DNA of 64,000 nucleotides from Sulfurospirillum sp964466465 (GCA_964466465.1 CAYXNJ010000002.1:1-64000), one strand, 5' to 3'. Shown: positions 35,687-43,678, counted from the first letter of the stretch. A program made the numbers and translations. The notes: generated from the sequence alone by a model not told the origin.

Positions 35687-35752
35687 TCACAGTTTTGTTT
35701 TTTTTTAAAAAAATCTTTTTTTTTCAGCACTGTGACGCAAACTGTGACGCGC
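35670..35752. promoter_or_regulatory. Perfect 24-bp inverted repeat with four ACTGTGACGC half-sites (divergent operator)
   Basis: Left arm 35670-35693 and right arm 35729-35752 are exact reverse complements, separated by a 35-base T/A-tract spacer. Each arm holds two direct copies of ACTGTGACGC with a 12-base period. The element lies between the divergent operons, each promoter -35 position sits in an arm (CGCAAA at 35681-35686 and mirrored at 35736-35741), and plausible -10 boxes flank it (TATAAT minus, TAGGAT 35759-35764 plus). Direct repeats near one helical turn fit an OmpR/PhoB-type dimer. A regulator of that class is encoded at 36.5 kb. Confidence 0.8.
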
Positions 35753-35792
35753 GTGAAGTAGGATGACTCTATCTACACCAAAAGGAGATGTC

Positions 35793-36533
35793 ATGATTTA
35801 CCTCAACAAGAACAGTGCTATCACACAGATTAAAGAGCTTGAAAGTCAAAGAGTTATTGCTCACACTACCTCTTTAAAACGCCATACAAAAGCTTTAGAG
35901 TTGTTTCAAAAAAGGGCTTTTTTGGAAGAGATTATCGAGGAGAGTATCGCGTTTAACAAAACATTGTCATGGCAAAAGGAGCAACAGCTAAAACTCACAA
36001 CAACCGCAGAAGCGCTTATAAACGTGTTCAAGCTACGCAGTGAAGTTTACGGCGCAAAAGGGTACCAATGTGAATTTAAAGATGCGATTGAAGGACTCAA
36101 TTTTGATACATATGACACACATTCTGCCATTTTTTACTACCAAAGTGGACACGAAGTGACTGGTTCTATTCGACTCATTTTCGATACAAAACACGCTTTA
36201 CCCACAGAAAAAACACTCTCTTTTGATTACCTAAGAGCACATAAACTTGTAGAACTCTCAAGGCAAGTGGTCAAACAAGATGGAAAAGGGCTTGGTTTAG
36301 AATTTAAAAATTTTTACAAAGGCATTTATGAATTGGTGATGCAAAATTCAGATAAGGTCAATCTAATTTTAGCAGCAATTACAAACGATCACTACCCGTT
36401 ATACTCAAAATTTGGAGGAATTAAAATTGAAAAAGAGCTTGAAGCGTATGGCAATCTTGATAAAGCCATTTTTGTTTTATCGTGGAATATTCAGGAAATT
36501 TCAGCGTTTTTTACCAAATGTTTTTTACGCTAA
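35793..36533 (+). CDS. LuxI/FeeM-type acyltransferase (acyl-homoserine-lactone synthase-like GNAT)
   Basis: 246 aa from the ATG at 35793 with AAAGGAG before it; the upstream ATG at 35763 lies in the promoter. The core matches the LuxI pattern: R in KLRSEVYG, LNFDTYDTHSAIFYY (the D-x-[FY]-D motif), GSIRLIFDT (conserved R) and ELSRQVV (conserved E and R), then LYSKFGG. LuxI makes acyl-homoserine lactones; FeeM relatives make N-acyl amino acids. The N-terminal extension of about 65 residues before the core is not in LuxI. No LuxR-type gene is adjacent. It diverges from a ligase operon and converges, 2 bases apart, with a response-regulator gene. Confidence 0.75.
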   Translation: MIYLNKNSAITQIKELESQRVIAHTTSLKRHTKALELFQKRAFLEEIIEESIAFNKTLSWQKEQQLKLTTTAEALINVFKLRSEVYGAKGYQCEFKDAIEGLNFDTYDTHSAIFYYQSGHEVTGSIRLIFDTKHALPTEKTLSFDYLRAHKLVELSRQVVKQDGKGLGLEFKNFYKGIYELVMQNSDKVNLILAAITNDHYPLYSKFGGIKIEKELEAYGNLDKAIFVLSWNIQEISAFFTKCFLR

Positions 36534-36535
36534 TC

Positions 36536-37222
36536 TTATGAACATGGTGTAAGCTTACACCCTACAAAAGGAATCGTTTCAATAATTTTATACTCTAACT
36601 TGGCTCTGGTTCTGTAAATAAGTGTTCTAAGAGTACTTCTACTGATCGTGTTGTCAGGCCATAAAAAGTACTCTAGCTCATTAAATGTAACCACTTTTCC
36701 TTTAGCCTCTATCAAAAGTTTTAACAATAAATTCTCTTTACTGCTGAGTTTGATAGGAATTGTGCTGTAAAACAATTGGTCGTTGCTGAGATCATAACTA
36801 TAATTCTCCCCTAAAGCGATAAAACTAGGATCAGCAATGACCTGTTCTGCTCTCTCTTTTTTATGAAGCCCTAGCAAAATCGTTGATTTAAGCTCTTCGC
36901 GCTTAAAAGGTTTGATAAGATAGCCGATAGGATTCGTATTGACCGCTCTACGGATGGTCTCATCATCCGCAAAAGCCGTCAAATAGAGAATGGGGATATT
37001 GGCTATTTTTTGAATCGCTTTGGCCGTCTCAATACCGTCTTTACTATGGTTTAAATGAATATCCATGATGATAATATCAGGAAGTATTTTCTTAATAGAC
37101 GCAATGGCTTCCTCTTCATTTGTAGCGCACGCAATAACGTCATAGCCTAGTTTGAGCAACGCATTTTTAATATCCAGCGCAACAATGGCTTCATCTTCAA
37201 CAATTAATACTTTTGTGCTCAT
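36536..37222 (-). CDS. OmpR/PhoB-type response regulator
   Basis: 228 aa from the ATG at 37222 (GGAG 8 bases before). Receiver: LIVEDEAIVALD, phospho-acceptor D in IIIMDIHLNHSKDG, LTAFADD and LIKPFKREE. The C-terminal winged helix follows the Trans_reg_C pattern (LSSKENLLLKLLIEAKGK, FNELEYFLW, STLRTLIYRTRAKL). DNA-binding output is therefore expected. Overlaps the sensor-kinase gene. It is the nearest candidate to bind the direct-repeat operator at 35.7 kb. Confidence 0.9.
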   Translation of the reverse strand: MSTKVLIVEDEAIVALDIKNALLKLGYDVIACATNEEEAIASIKKILPDIIIMDIHLNHSKDGIETAKAIQKIANIPILYLTAFADDETIRRAVNTNPIGYLIKPFKREELKSTILLGLHKKERAEQVIADPSFIALGENYSYDLSNDQLFYSTIPIKLSSKENLLLKLLIEAKGKVVTFNELEYFLWPDNTISRSTLRTLIYRTRAKLEYKIIETIPFVGCKLTPCS

Positions 37223-39059
37223 CCTGCTCACTCCACATAATTTCTACCGTAACACCGTGCGTTGAATCAATACGGATTTCTCCCTTAAGTTGCTGAATCG
37301 CCAAGGTTTTAACCAATACCAAACCCAACGCATTGGATGTTTTATCTTGGTTATACCCTATTCCATCATCATTGATGCGTAAATGATACGCTCCATCTCT
37401 TTTTTCCAAAAGAATATAAATACTTCCCTTCCCATCAGGAAAAGCGTATTTAAACGCATTGGTTACAAGTTCATTGAGAATCAACCCACAATACATCGCT
37501 TGGTCAATTTTCAAGTCTGTTTTGATATCAAAATGAATTGTAATCTCTTGTTCAGAGCTCTCTTCAAACTCTTCCATTAACAGTGAAAAATAGTCATACG
37601 CATTGACATGTAAAATAGTCTCTTGCTTATATAAAAGCTCATGCAAATGGCTCATGGCATTAATTCTGTTGTGAACGGTTTGAAGAATATTTTGTAACTT
37701 TTCATCGCTAATTTCATCTTTTTGCAACCTCACAAGAGAAACGATCATTTGCATATTGTTTTTTACACGATGGTTGAGCTCTTTAAGAAGTAACTCTTTT
37801 TCTTCCAGCGCAACATTGAGATTTTTTGTCTTTTCCATCACTTTAAGCTCTAAACGCTGTTGCTCATTTTTTTGCTGATGCAGCAATCGTTCATTGGCAT
37901 GCTCTTTATCTTTTTGCAACTGTTTAATCCTATCGGCTAACGCGATAGAAAAGATAAGAGCTTCTAGGACAATGCAAATCTCAATAAAATAACGCATATG
38001 CTCATAAATGTTAAAAATACCCGCACTAGAAAGGTACATAAAGAAAAACGCTATTAAGATAGCAACCCACCCAAAGAGAATAAAATACGCTTGTCTATTT
38101 TTCTTTATCGCGGCATAGACAGCCACCATGAAAAGATACACCAACAATGAGATAAAAAAGATGTTTCGGTAAGGGTGTAAGGCATTTGTCAATAATGTTG
38201 CAAAAAGGAAAAGCGCAAATACACCAAGATATACAGTGAGTATTTTCTCCAGTAACGGATACTGCTTCATACGTAGAAAAGAGCGCGAAAAAAGAGCTAA
38301 TGCAACGATAGGGAAAGCAACAATCAAAGGAGACAAACCAATAAGCCAGACAATCCATTGATGATTTAAAATATAAATATTGGCAAGTCCTACATAAATA
38401 CCATGATGCACCATAACACCAACGATATAGAGTACATAATAGAAATAACTTACATCTTTGGTAAAAAAGAAAAGAAACAGGTTATAAATCGCAAGAATAC
38501 TTATTGCCCCAAAAAAGAGCGCTAAACAGAGTTGATGCGTAATCTCTTTTTCATAAAAATCTTCACTCTCCCACACATTGAGTTTAACAATAAGTGCCGT
38601 AATGTAAGAGCGAGCTTTAAGATAATAGGTTTTTGATTCATAAGGAGAAAGCGAAATTTTAAAAATGGGGTTAATGGTTTTACGCCCATCGTTAATGTAG
38701 TAAAGTCCTTCTTTACGGCTTATGAGATTAGTGTCTTCAAATAACTCAATTTCAGAAGTGATGGTATTATCGTATTCAAGTATCTTTTCTAATGTGTAAG
38801 CGGTTTCATTTTTGAGTGTAAATTTCACCCATACATCAAAGTCTGGAGCATATCCAAATCCTAAAAGTTTTTTATCATTATTCAAAAACTCTTTTTCTTT
38901 TGTTTGAATACCTTCAAAGCTAAGGGAACGTGTTTTATCGATATAAATTTGAGCATCTGGTAAAAGATCATAAAAAGGTGTTTGTGCATCAACACGAACA
39001 GGGCTGGCACATAAAAACGATGAAAGCAGTACTAAAAACACTATGTTTAGAGGCAACAT
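37197..39059 (-). CDS. 7TM sensor histidine kinase (7TMR-DISM, HisKA_2)
   Basis: About 620 aa from an ATG at 39059 that starts a signal-like helix (MLPLNIVFLVLLSSFLCASP). A periplasmic 7TMR-DISM extracellular domain (residues about 25-170) is followed by seven membrane helices (about 180-390), a coiled coil, and a HisKA_2 domain with ELNHRVKNNMQMIVSLVRLQ. The HATPase keeps LILNELVTNAFKYAF and NDDGIGY. The ligand of the extracellular domain is unknown; such domains often bind carbohydrates. Overlaps the cognate regulator by 26 bases. Confidence 0.9.
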   Translation of the reverse strand: MLPLNIVFLVLLSSFLCASPVRVDAQTPFYDLLPDAQIYIDKTRSLSFEGIQTKEKEFLNNDKKLLGFGYAPDFDVWVKFTLKNETAYTLEKILEYDNTITSEIELFEDTNLISRKEGLYYINDGRKTINPIFKISLSPYESKTYYLKARSYITALIVKLNVWESEDFYEKEITHQLCLALFFGAISILAIYNLFLFFFTKDVSYFYYVLYIVGVMVHHGIYVGLANIYILNHQWIVWLIGLSPLIVAFPIVALALFSRSFLRMKQYPLLEKILTVYLGVFALFLFATLLTNALHPYRNIFFISLLVYLFMVAVYAAIKKNRQAYFILFGWVAILIAFFFMYLSSAGIFNIYEHMRYFIEICIVLEALIFSIALADRIKQLQKDKEHANERLLHQQKNEQQRLELKVMEKTKNLNVALEEKELLLKELNHRVKNNMQMIVSLVRLQKDEISDEKLQNILQTVHNRINAMSHLHELLYKQETILHVNAYDYFSLLMEEFEESSEQEITIHFDIKTDLKIDQAMYCGLILNELVTNAFKYAFPDGKGSIYILLEKRDGAYHLRINDDGIGYNQDKTSNALGLVLVKTLAIQQLKGEIRIDSTHGVTVEIMWSEQDEHKSINC

Positions 39060-39192
39060 TCCACACATACCTTTAATGCTGAATTGATTTAGTAAAGGCA
39101 AAGAGAGGTACTTTCTATAGGCACTTTTAATTTTAGCGCATTTTAGAGGTATTTGCAGTGCCTAAGCATGTTAAGAGTGTTTTATAGTTACC

Positions 39193-39525
39193 TTAATCCA
39201 TTTTTGTTTTGGTGCGTGTGCGTCTTTTAGGCTTTGTTGGAAATGGCTCTGCTGAGCTTTTCGTTTCTTCTTTCGCCACTTTTGAACTACTTTTTTTAGA
39301 AGGTTGGTAGAGCATATGATGCCAGAGAGAAAAGCCCACTAGAGCAACTCCTGCACCGATGTGAAGGTTTTTCATCACTTTAGACTTCATTCCAAACGAC
39401 GTTCCTACGACGATTGCCATAGAAGCAGTCATACCGATCTTAGCAACCTCTTTTTTGGTGTCTAAATCCCATGTTTTAAAGCTTGGCAGTTTTAGCTCTT
39501 TTTTTGTCAAATTTTCGTTTTGCAT
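39193..39525 (-). CDS. Small two-helix membrane protein beside the P1B ATPase
   Basis: 110 aa from the ATG at 39525 (AGGA upstream). Hydrophilic N-terminus, two hydrophobic helices (about residues 28-45 and 55-70) and a Lys/Arg/Ser-rich tail of 40 residues. Family not recognised. It follows the P-type ATPase on the same strand after 128 bases that contain a Fur-box-like site, so it may be a separate Fur-controlled unit. Possible ferrosome-associated membrane protein (FezC-like position), by context only. Confidence 0.6.
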   Translation of the reverse strand: MQNENLTKKELKLPSFKTWDLDTKKEVAKIGMTASMAIVVGTSFGMKSKVMKNLHIGAGVALVGFSLWHHMLYQPSKKSSSKVAKEETKSSAEPFPTKPKRRTRTKTKMD

Positions 39526-39607
39526 TTTTTCCTGTCTCATACGTTAACGCCAAGGTCAAGACCGCGGCAATTCCAAGGGGAAAGAGAAGAGGTATACATA
39601 TCCTTTA

Positions 39608-39622
39608 TGATATAAGTTATCA
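39608..39622. promoter_or_regulatory. Weak Fur-box-like site between P1B ATPase and small membrane protein
   Basis: TGATATAAGTTATCA matches the TGATAATNATTATCA core at 12 of 15 positions (counting N as a match) and is palindromic at its ends. It lies 83 bases before the downstream ATG at 39525, suggesting an internal iron-responsive promoter. Confidence 0.4.
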
Positions 39623-39653
39623 TAATTATAAAACCTCTCCCCTAAGACTCAGC

Positions 39654-41753
39654 TTAGTTTTTCTCAATACGAATTTTTTGCATGGAATTAAATAATAATC
39701 CAATCGTCGTTCCATTGTGCAAAAACGCTGTTTTGACAGGACTTAAAAGCCCTGTTGCTGCACCCGCTAGAATGATGCTGTTAATGCCAACCGTCGCATT
39801 AAAATTGCCCTGAATACGTGCCATTGTTTTATTAGCTAGCACTTTTGCTTCTACTACGGCTTCGATATCATCTTTGAGTAAGCTAATATCTGCTGTTGCT
39901 TTAGCGATATCAGCTCCTTTATACATACTAATACCTACATTGGCATTCATGAGTGCTGGTGCGTCATTGATGCCATCGCCTACAAAGGCAACATGCTTTC
40001 CACTCTCTTTGAGTGCTTGCACGATGCTTGATTTATCGGTGGGCAAAAGCCTTGCATACACGGTGTCGATGCCTAACTCTTTGGCTAAGGCTTGGGCTTT
40101 ATCTTCCACATCGCCTGTAAGCATGACGATCTCTTTAACACCCAAATCTTTGAGTTTCAAAAGCGCTTCTTTAGCATTTTCACGTACACGGTCTACCATG
40201 CCTATGGTGCCTAAAAGCTTGTTGTCATACGCGATGTAGAGCAAAATCTTGCCATTTTCCAAACATTTTTCTATCTTAGCTTCATGCTCCAAAAATGAGA
40301 CCTGCTCATCTTCTTCTAAGAAGTGACGGCTGCCAATAATCGCTTCTTTACCGTTGATTTGGGTACGAACGCCATGTGCGACGATAAATTCGACCTCTTC
40401 GTGGTGCATATGCACGAAACCACGCTCTTTCGCCGCTTTGACAACCGCCTCCGCTACAGGGTGAAAGTAATGCTCTTCTGCACTGGCGGTGAGGTTTAAA
40501 ATGGCATCTTCACTCCATGCCGTATCGAACGAGCAAATCTCAACCACTTCAAGCTCTCCGTGTGTCAATGTACCCGTCTTATCGAAGATGAACGTATCGA
40601 CATGCGAAAGTGCTTCCAAAGCTTTTGCCCCTTTAATGAGAATGCCATGATGTCCCGCAATCGAGAGCGAATTTTTAAAGGCAACAGGAGTTGCCAATTT
40701 AAGAGCACATGAATAATCTGCCTGAAGTACCGCTGCAACGCTTGCCATATCACGACGAATCAGATACGAGAGCCCTGCAAGTCCTAAGGTGACAGGAACA
40801 AGCTTGTCTGCTAGCCTGGTGGCTTTAAGACCGATGGCAGATTTTTCATCGAGTGAATTTTTGATGTAGTGCCTAATGCGCTGTGTTGCGGTATCATCGC
40901 CTACGTGTTCCGCCCAGATACGAATGCGCCCAGCCTCAACAACCGTGCCAGAGATAACGCGACTCCCTCGCTCTTTTTTCACAGGCTCCGCTTCACCTGT
41001 CATTGAGACTTGGTTGATAGAAGCAGTTCCATCGATGATATGCCCATCAATAGGGATGGTATCGCCTGAGCCTACAATAACGATATCGCCTACTTTGACC
41101 TCCGAGGTACTGATGCGCTTTTGTGTAATTTTACCTGCTTCTTCAACCTCTATCCACGCCTCTTCCACATTGGGCTTTGCAAGCTCTTTGATGAGATCAT
41201 CGCTTTTATGAACCGTTGTTTCTTCGATGTACTCACCAATTTCAAGCATGACATTGGTGCTATTGGCTGCGGTGTAATCACGGCGTGCTAAAGAGACACC
41301 CACTGCCATCGCTTCAAGTACTTTGGAGGTTAAGCCTTGCTCAAACAGCTCATACACGCCCTCTTTGAGTAAAGGAATACTCGCCAGCGTACTTACGGCT
41401 AACTTGATATTGGGCTGTGGAATAAAGGGCTGAAACGCAAGTGCCATACCTGAACGTACAATGCCCTGAAGACTTGGCTTTTCATCGTGATCGTTATAAC
41501 ACGCATTGATCGAAGCATCACAGATTTGATACGCGCTGATATCCAGTTCTTGAAGGTATCTCAAAAGAGCCGTTGCATCTAATTGTTCACCTTCAAACAC
41601 AACTGAGCCGATTTTAGCGTTAAGGCGAACGTTACTTACACCTTCAATTTTTCTAAGATCTGCACTGAGCGCATGGGCATTGATATGCTTCAAAGCAGGG
41701 CTCACATAACGCAATCGCTGCGACGTTTGGTGAATCAGGCGTGTTGTGTGCAT
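39654..41753 (-). CDS. P1B-type metal ATPase with SCA motif (FezB-like candidate)
   Basis: 699 aa. An HMA_2-like N-terminal domain begins with RLIHQTSQRLRYVSPALK. Then come the A-domain (MTGEAEPVKKERGSRVISGT), phosphorylation motif FIFDKTGTLTHGELE, HP motif HFHP-like YFHPVAEA, and GDGINDAPALMNANVGI. The transport helix reads DYSCALKLATPVAF, i.e. SCA instead of the CPC/CPH/SPC of copper or zinc pumps; to my recollection this is the P1B-6 class that includes FezB of ferrosomes. Fewer N-terminal helices than the CPx family. Surrounded by small membrane proteins and a ferritin-like protein. Metal specificity Fe is inferred, not proved. Confidence 0.85.
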   Translation of the reverse strand: MHTTRLIHQTSQRLRYVSPALKHINAHALSADLRKIEGVSNVRLNAKIGSVVFEGEQLDATALLRYLQELDISAYQICDASINACYNDHDEKPSLQGIVRSGMALAFQPFIPQPNIKLAVSTLASIPLLKEGVYELFEQGLTSKVLEAMAVGVSLARRDYTAANSTNVMLEIGEYIEETTVHKSDDLIKELAKPNVEEAWIEVEEAGKITQKRISTSEVKVGDIVIVGSGDTIPIDGHIIDGTASINQVSMTGEAEPVKKERGSRVISGTVVEAGRIRIWAEHVGDDTATQRIRHYIKNSLDEKSAIGLKATRLADKLVPVTLGLAGLSYLIRRDMASVAAVLQADYSCALKLATPVAFKNSLSIAGHHGILIKGAKALEALSHVDTFIFDKTGTLTHGELEVVEICSFDTAWSEDAILNLTASAEEHYFHPVAEAVVKAAKERGFVHMHHEEVEFIVAHGVRTQINGKEAIIGSRHFLEEDEQVSFLEHEAKIEKCLENGKILLYIAYDNKLLGTIGMVDRVRENAKEALLKLKDLGVKEIVMLTGDVEDKAQALAKELGIDTVYARLLPTDKSSIVQALKESGKHVAFVGDGINDAPALMNANVGISMYKGADIAKATADISLLKDDIEAVVEAKVLANKTMARIQGNFNATVGINSIILAGAATGLLSPVKTAFLHNGTTIGLLFNSMQKIRIEKN

Positions 41754-41759
41754 AAAAAA

Positions 41760-42062
41760 TTACGCTTCTTTCGCCGCTAATTCAGCTTTAGCATCTTCAA
41801 AACGCTCTTTCATCTCTTCGATGCCTGCTTGAAACATCTCTGTTCCTTTAGCGATGGTTTTAAAAAGATTTTTTTGCGCTTTTTCATTGGTGAGCAAATA
41901 GGCTCCAACAGCTCCGATAAGAGCACCTATGACAAATTGTTTTGTATTGAACGCACCTAAAAGATGCTCAGGGTTTGCCATCATACCACCCTCGTTTTTT
42001 GCTTCATTGGCAGGCTCGCCGCCGATGTAAGGGTTTTTATCCAATGAATTTAACAGTTCCAT
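41760..42062 (-). CDS. Small membrane protein with glycine-zipper helix (YtxH-like layout)
   Basis: 100 aa. A hydrophilic 30-residue N-terminus precedes one helix (TKQFVIGALIGAVGAYLLT) and a long amphipathic helix rich in Lys/Glu (KGTEMFQAGIEEMKERFEDA). One-base overlap (TAATG) with the gene before it. The family is not certain. Small G-A-rich helices are typical of organelle-membrane proteins and of YtxH-like stress proteins. Confidence 0.7.
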   Translation of the reverse strand: MELLNSLDKNPYIGGEPANEAKNEGGMMANPEHLLGAFNTKQFVIGALIGAVGAYLLTNEKAQKNLFKTIAKGTEMFQAGIEEMKERFEDAKAELAAKEA

Positions 42063-42400
42063 TATTTCACTTCCTCTTCAGTCTCTTTTGCATACGCTTT
42101 ACCATAAAGTTTTTCAACACCATAAATTCCTGCAACACCCACCGTAAGTGAGCCCAAAACGCCCAACCAACTGCTACGTCCAAGCGCATTTGCCGCTGCG
42201 ATGGCACTTCCTGTTGCGATGCCACCTTGAAGGGAGAGTTTAAGGCTTTGTTTAATCGCTTCTTCCTTGCCAAGCTCACCTTGCTTGTACTTTGTATAAG
42301 CAAGTGCCGTTGCGACCATACCAGCAGCCAATGCACCACTGACAAGATTGCCTGTTACACTGCGAGGCGTACCTGTATTGATCGTGATTTTAGGCGTCAT
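42062..42400 (-). CDS. Small glycine/alanine-rich membrane protein
   Basis: 112 aa. Two or three weakly hydrophobic helices (VSGALAAGMVATALAY, GIATGSAIAAANALG, WLGVLGSLTVGVAGIYG) with dense Gly/Ala packing motifs, recalling glycine-zipper proteins of magnetosome and ferrosome membranes, although no mam gene is present. ATGA overlap with the previous gene and TAATG overlap with the next show translational coupling within this operon. Function unknown. Confidence 0.7.
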   Translation of the reverse strand: MTPKITINTGTPRSVTGNLVSGALAAGMVATALAYTKYKQGELGKEEAIKQSLKLSLQGGIATGSAIAAANALGRSSWLGVLGSLTVGVAGIYGVEKLYGKAYAKETEEEVK

Positions 42401-42606
42401 TGTATTTCCTCTTTTTTAACCTTCGTGCTAGTACTTTTTTTAGATTTAATGCACTCGATGGTTCCATCAAGGCTTTTTTTCACCTCTCCTGCAACTTCTT
42501 TTGCTTTGCAAACGCCTTGTTCAAGCCCTTCTTTGAGCTCTTTTTTCTTACTAAATGCAAGCACCGTTGCTGCTCCTGCAAGTGCTCCTACGATAAATGG
42601 TAACAT
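42397..42606 (-). CDS. Short single-helix membrane protein
   Basis: 69 aa from the ATG at 42606 (GGAG upstream); the longer frame has no ribosome-binding site. Starts with one membrane helix (MLPFIVGALAGAATVLAF), followed by a Lys/Glu-rich amphipathic tail. The helix resembles the C-terminal helix of the ferritin-like protein next to it (FSFIAGALLGVVGASVMGG), which may reflect shared ancestry or a common assembly partner. Unknown function. Confidence 0.65.
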   Translation of the reverse strand: MLPFIVGALAGAATVLAFSKKKELKEGLEQGVCKAKEVAGEVKKSLDGTIECIKSKKSTSTKVKKEEIQ

Positions 42607-42619
42607 GGTTCTCTCCTTT

Positions 42620-43300
42620 TTAATCATTGAGGCTTTCATCCTCATTTTTTTCTTCATCATCTTTTTGTAAAACACCACCCATAACGCTTGCTCCAACAAC
42701 CCCTAAAAGGGCTCCTGCAATAAAGGAAAAATTGGAGTTTAAAAGCTGAGTGATCTCTTCTTGAGAGACTTCGCCTTTAGCAATTTTTTGCGCCATCTGG
42801 CTAAATTCGCCCCACTGTCCCATCATGCCTTCAAGTGCTGCCATAGGATTCGCCATAGCCTCATTACTAGAAGGAGTAGCATACGAAATCACGCATTTTC
42901 TAAAAGCGGGGAGATGGTTGTTATAAGAAGCGGCTTGAAGTCTGTAAAACAGATCTTGCACTTCTGGATATTCACTCACCGATAAAAGAAGTTCATTGTA
43001 GAGTTGAATGTTTTGAATCTCTGCAGCAACGCCTAGTTCACAACACTCTTGAACTGTTTTAGGAAGGCTTATCGACTCTTGCTCGTTGCGAACAAGTGTA
43101 ATTTCATGCGCCGTTGCAATGGCTACAAGTGCGTTTTGATGAGTTTGTTCTGCTTGAACGATATTAACAAAAGGAAAAACTGCGCCAAATTTTTCTATGA
43201 CCGCATTATAGGTCGCATACGCTCTCACTTCATCATCAAAGGCACGTTGTAATGCCTCTTCAAGACTGAGCGTTTCTATGACTTTTTGAGTCGTTTTCAT
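42620..43300 (-). CDS. Ferritin-like-domain protein with C-terminal membrane helix
   Basis: 226 aa from the ATG at 43300 (AAAGGAG upstream). The N-terminal about 150 residues form a four-helix ferritin-like (DUF2202-like) domain with metal-ligand candidates: E in EVRAYATY, EQTHQN, E in AAEIQNIQLYNELL, NHLPAF. A C-terminal hydrophobic helix (FIAGALLGVVGASVMGG) and an acidic tail may anchor it to a membrane. A membrane-tethered di-iron protein next to a P1B ATPase fits iron oxidation or mineralisation. One base follows the HMA_2-like gene upstream. Confidence 0.75.
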   Translation of the reverse strand: MKTTQKVIETLSLEEALQRAFDDEVRAYATYNAVIEKFGAVFPFVNIVQAEQTHQNALVAIATAHEITLVRNEQESISLPKTVQECCELGVAAEIQNIQLYNELLLSVSEYPEVQDLFYRLQAASYNNHLPAFRKCVISYATPSSNEAMANPMAALEGMMGQWGEFSQMAQKIAKGEVSQEEITQLLNSNFSFIAGALLGVVGASVMGGVLQKDDEEKNEDESLND

Positions 43301-43301
43301 A

Positions 43302-43619
43302 TCAGACGATCTCCTTTGCGAGTTTGTCGATGATGGCAATAATTTCATCCAGTTCTTTGCCTTTGACTAAATTTTCCCATAAATGATGTGGAAAAACATG
43401 GTGGTCGTATTCGATGGTGACAGAGCCAATGATTTTATTGATTTTAATCGATTTGATGCCATTAATGCGAGCAGGCAATGCCTCGATGTCTTCAACACCT
43501 ACATGATGCTTATGCTCTTTAATTTTAGGACTCACACGCAAACGAATGCGCCCTTTGATATGATGAACAATGGAAAAGTAACCTCCAAGTTCAATGAGTT
43601 TTTCTGCCGTAACGTTCAT
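43302..43619 (-). CDS. HMA_2-like small protein
   Basis: 105 aa from the ATG at 43619 (AAAGGAT upstream). The pattern VHHIKGRIRLRVSP near residue 18, followed by IEALPARINGIKSIKINKI and IGSVTIEYD, matches the HMA_2 fold, a ferredoxin-like domain without the CxxC of HMA. The P1B ATPase of the same operon starts with a similar His/Arg motif. Possibly a metal chaperone or a targeting domain for the same membrane. Confidence 0.7.
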   Translation of the reverse strand: MNVTAEKLIELGGYFSIVHHIKGRIRLRVSPKIKEHKHHVGVEDIEALPARINGIKSIKINKIIGSVTIEYDHHVFPHHLWENLVKGKELDEIIAIIDKLAKEIV

Positions 43620-43678
43620 TTTTATCCTTTGATACATTGAATTCTAAGTGGATAGAATAAGGATTGGCTTAATATTTT

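Noticed and set aside
35670..35752. The large inverted repeat with T-tract could be an intrinsic terminator.
   Set aside because: It lies upstream of both divergent genes, has a 35-base spacer and internal direct repeats at -35 positions; an operator fits better.
34796..36533. Complete quorum-sensing locus with LuxR.
   Set aside because: No LuxR-type autoinducer-binding/HTH gene is adjacent; only an OmpR-type regulator is present.
41760..43300. Magnetosome genes.
   Set aside because: The small glycine-rich proteins recall Mam proteins, but no mam gene was recognised; the P1B ATPase and ferritin-like protein fit ferrosomes better.
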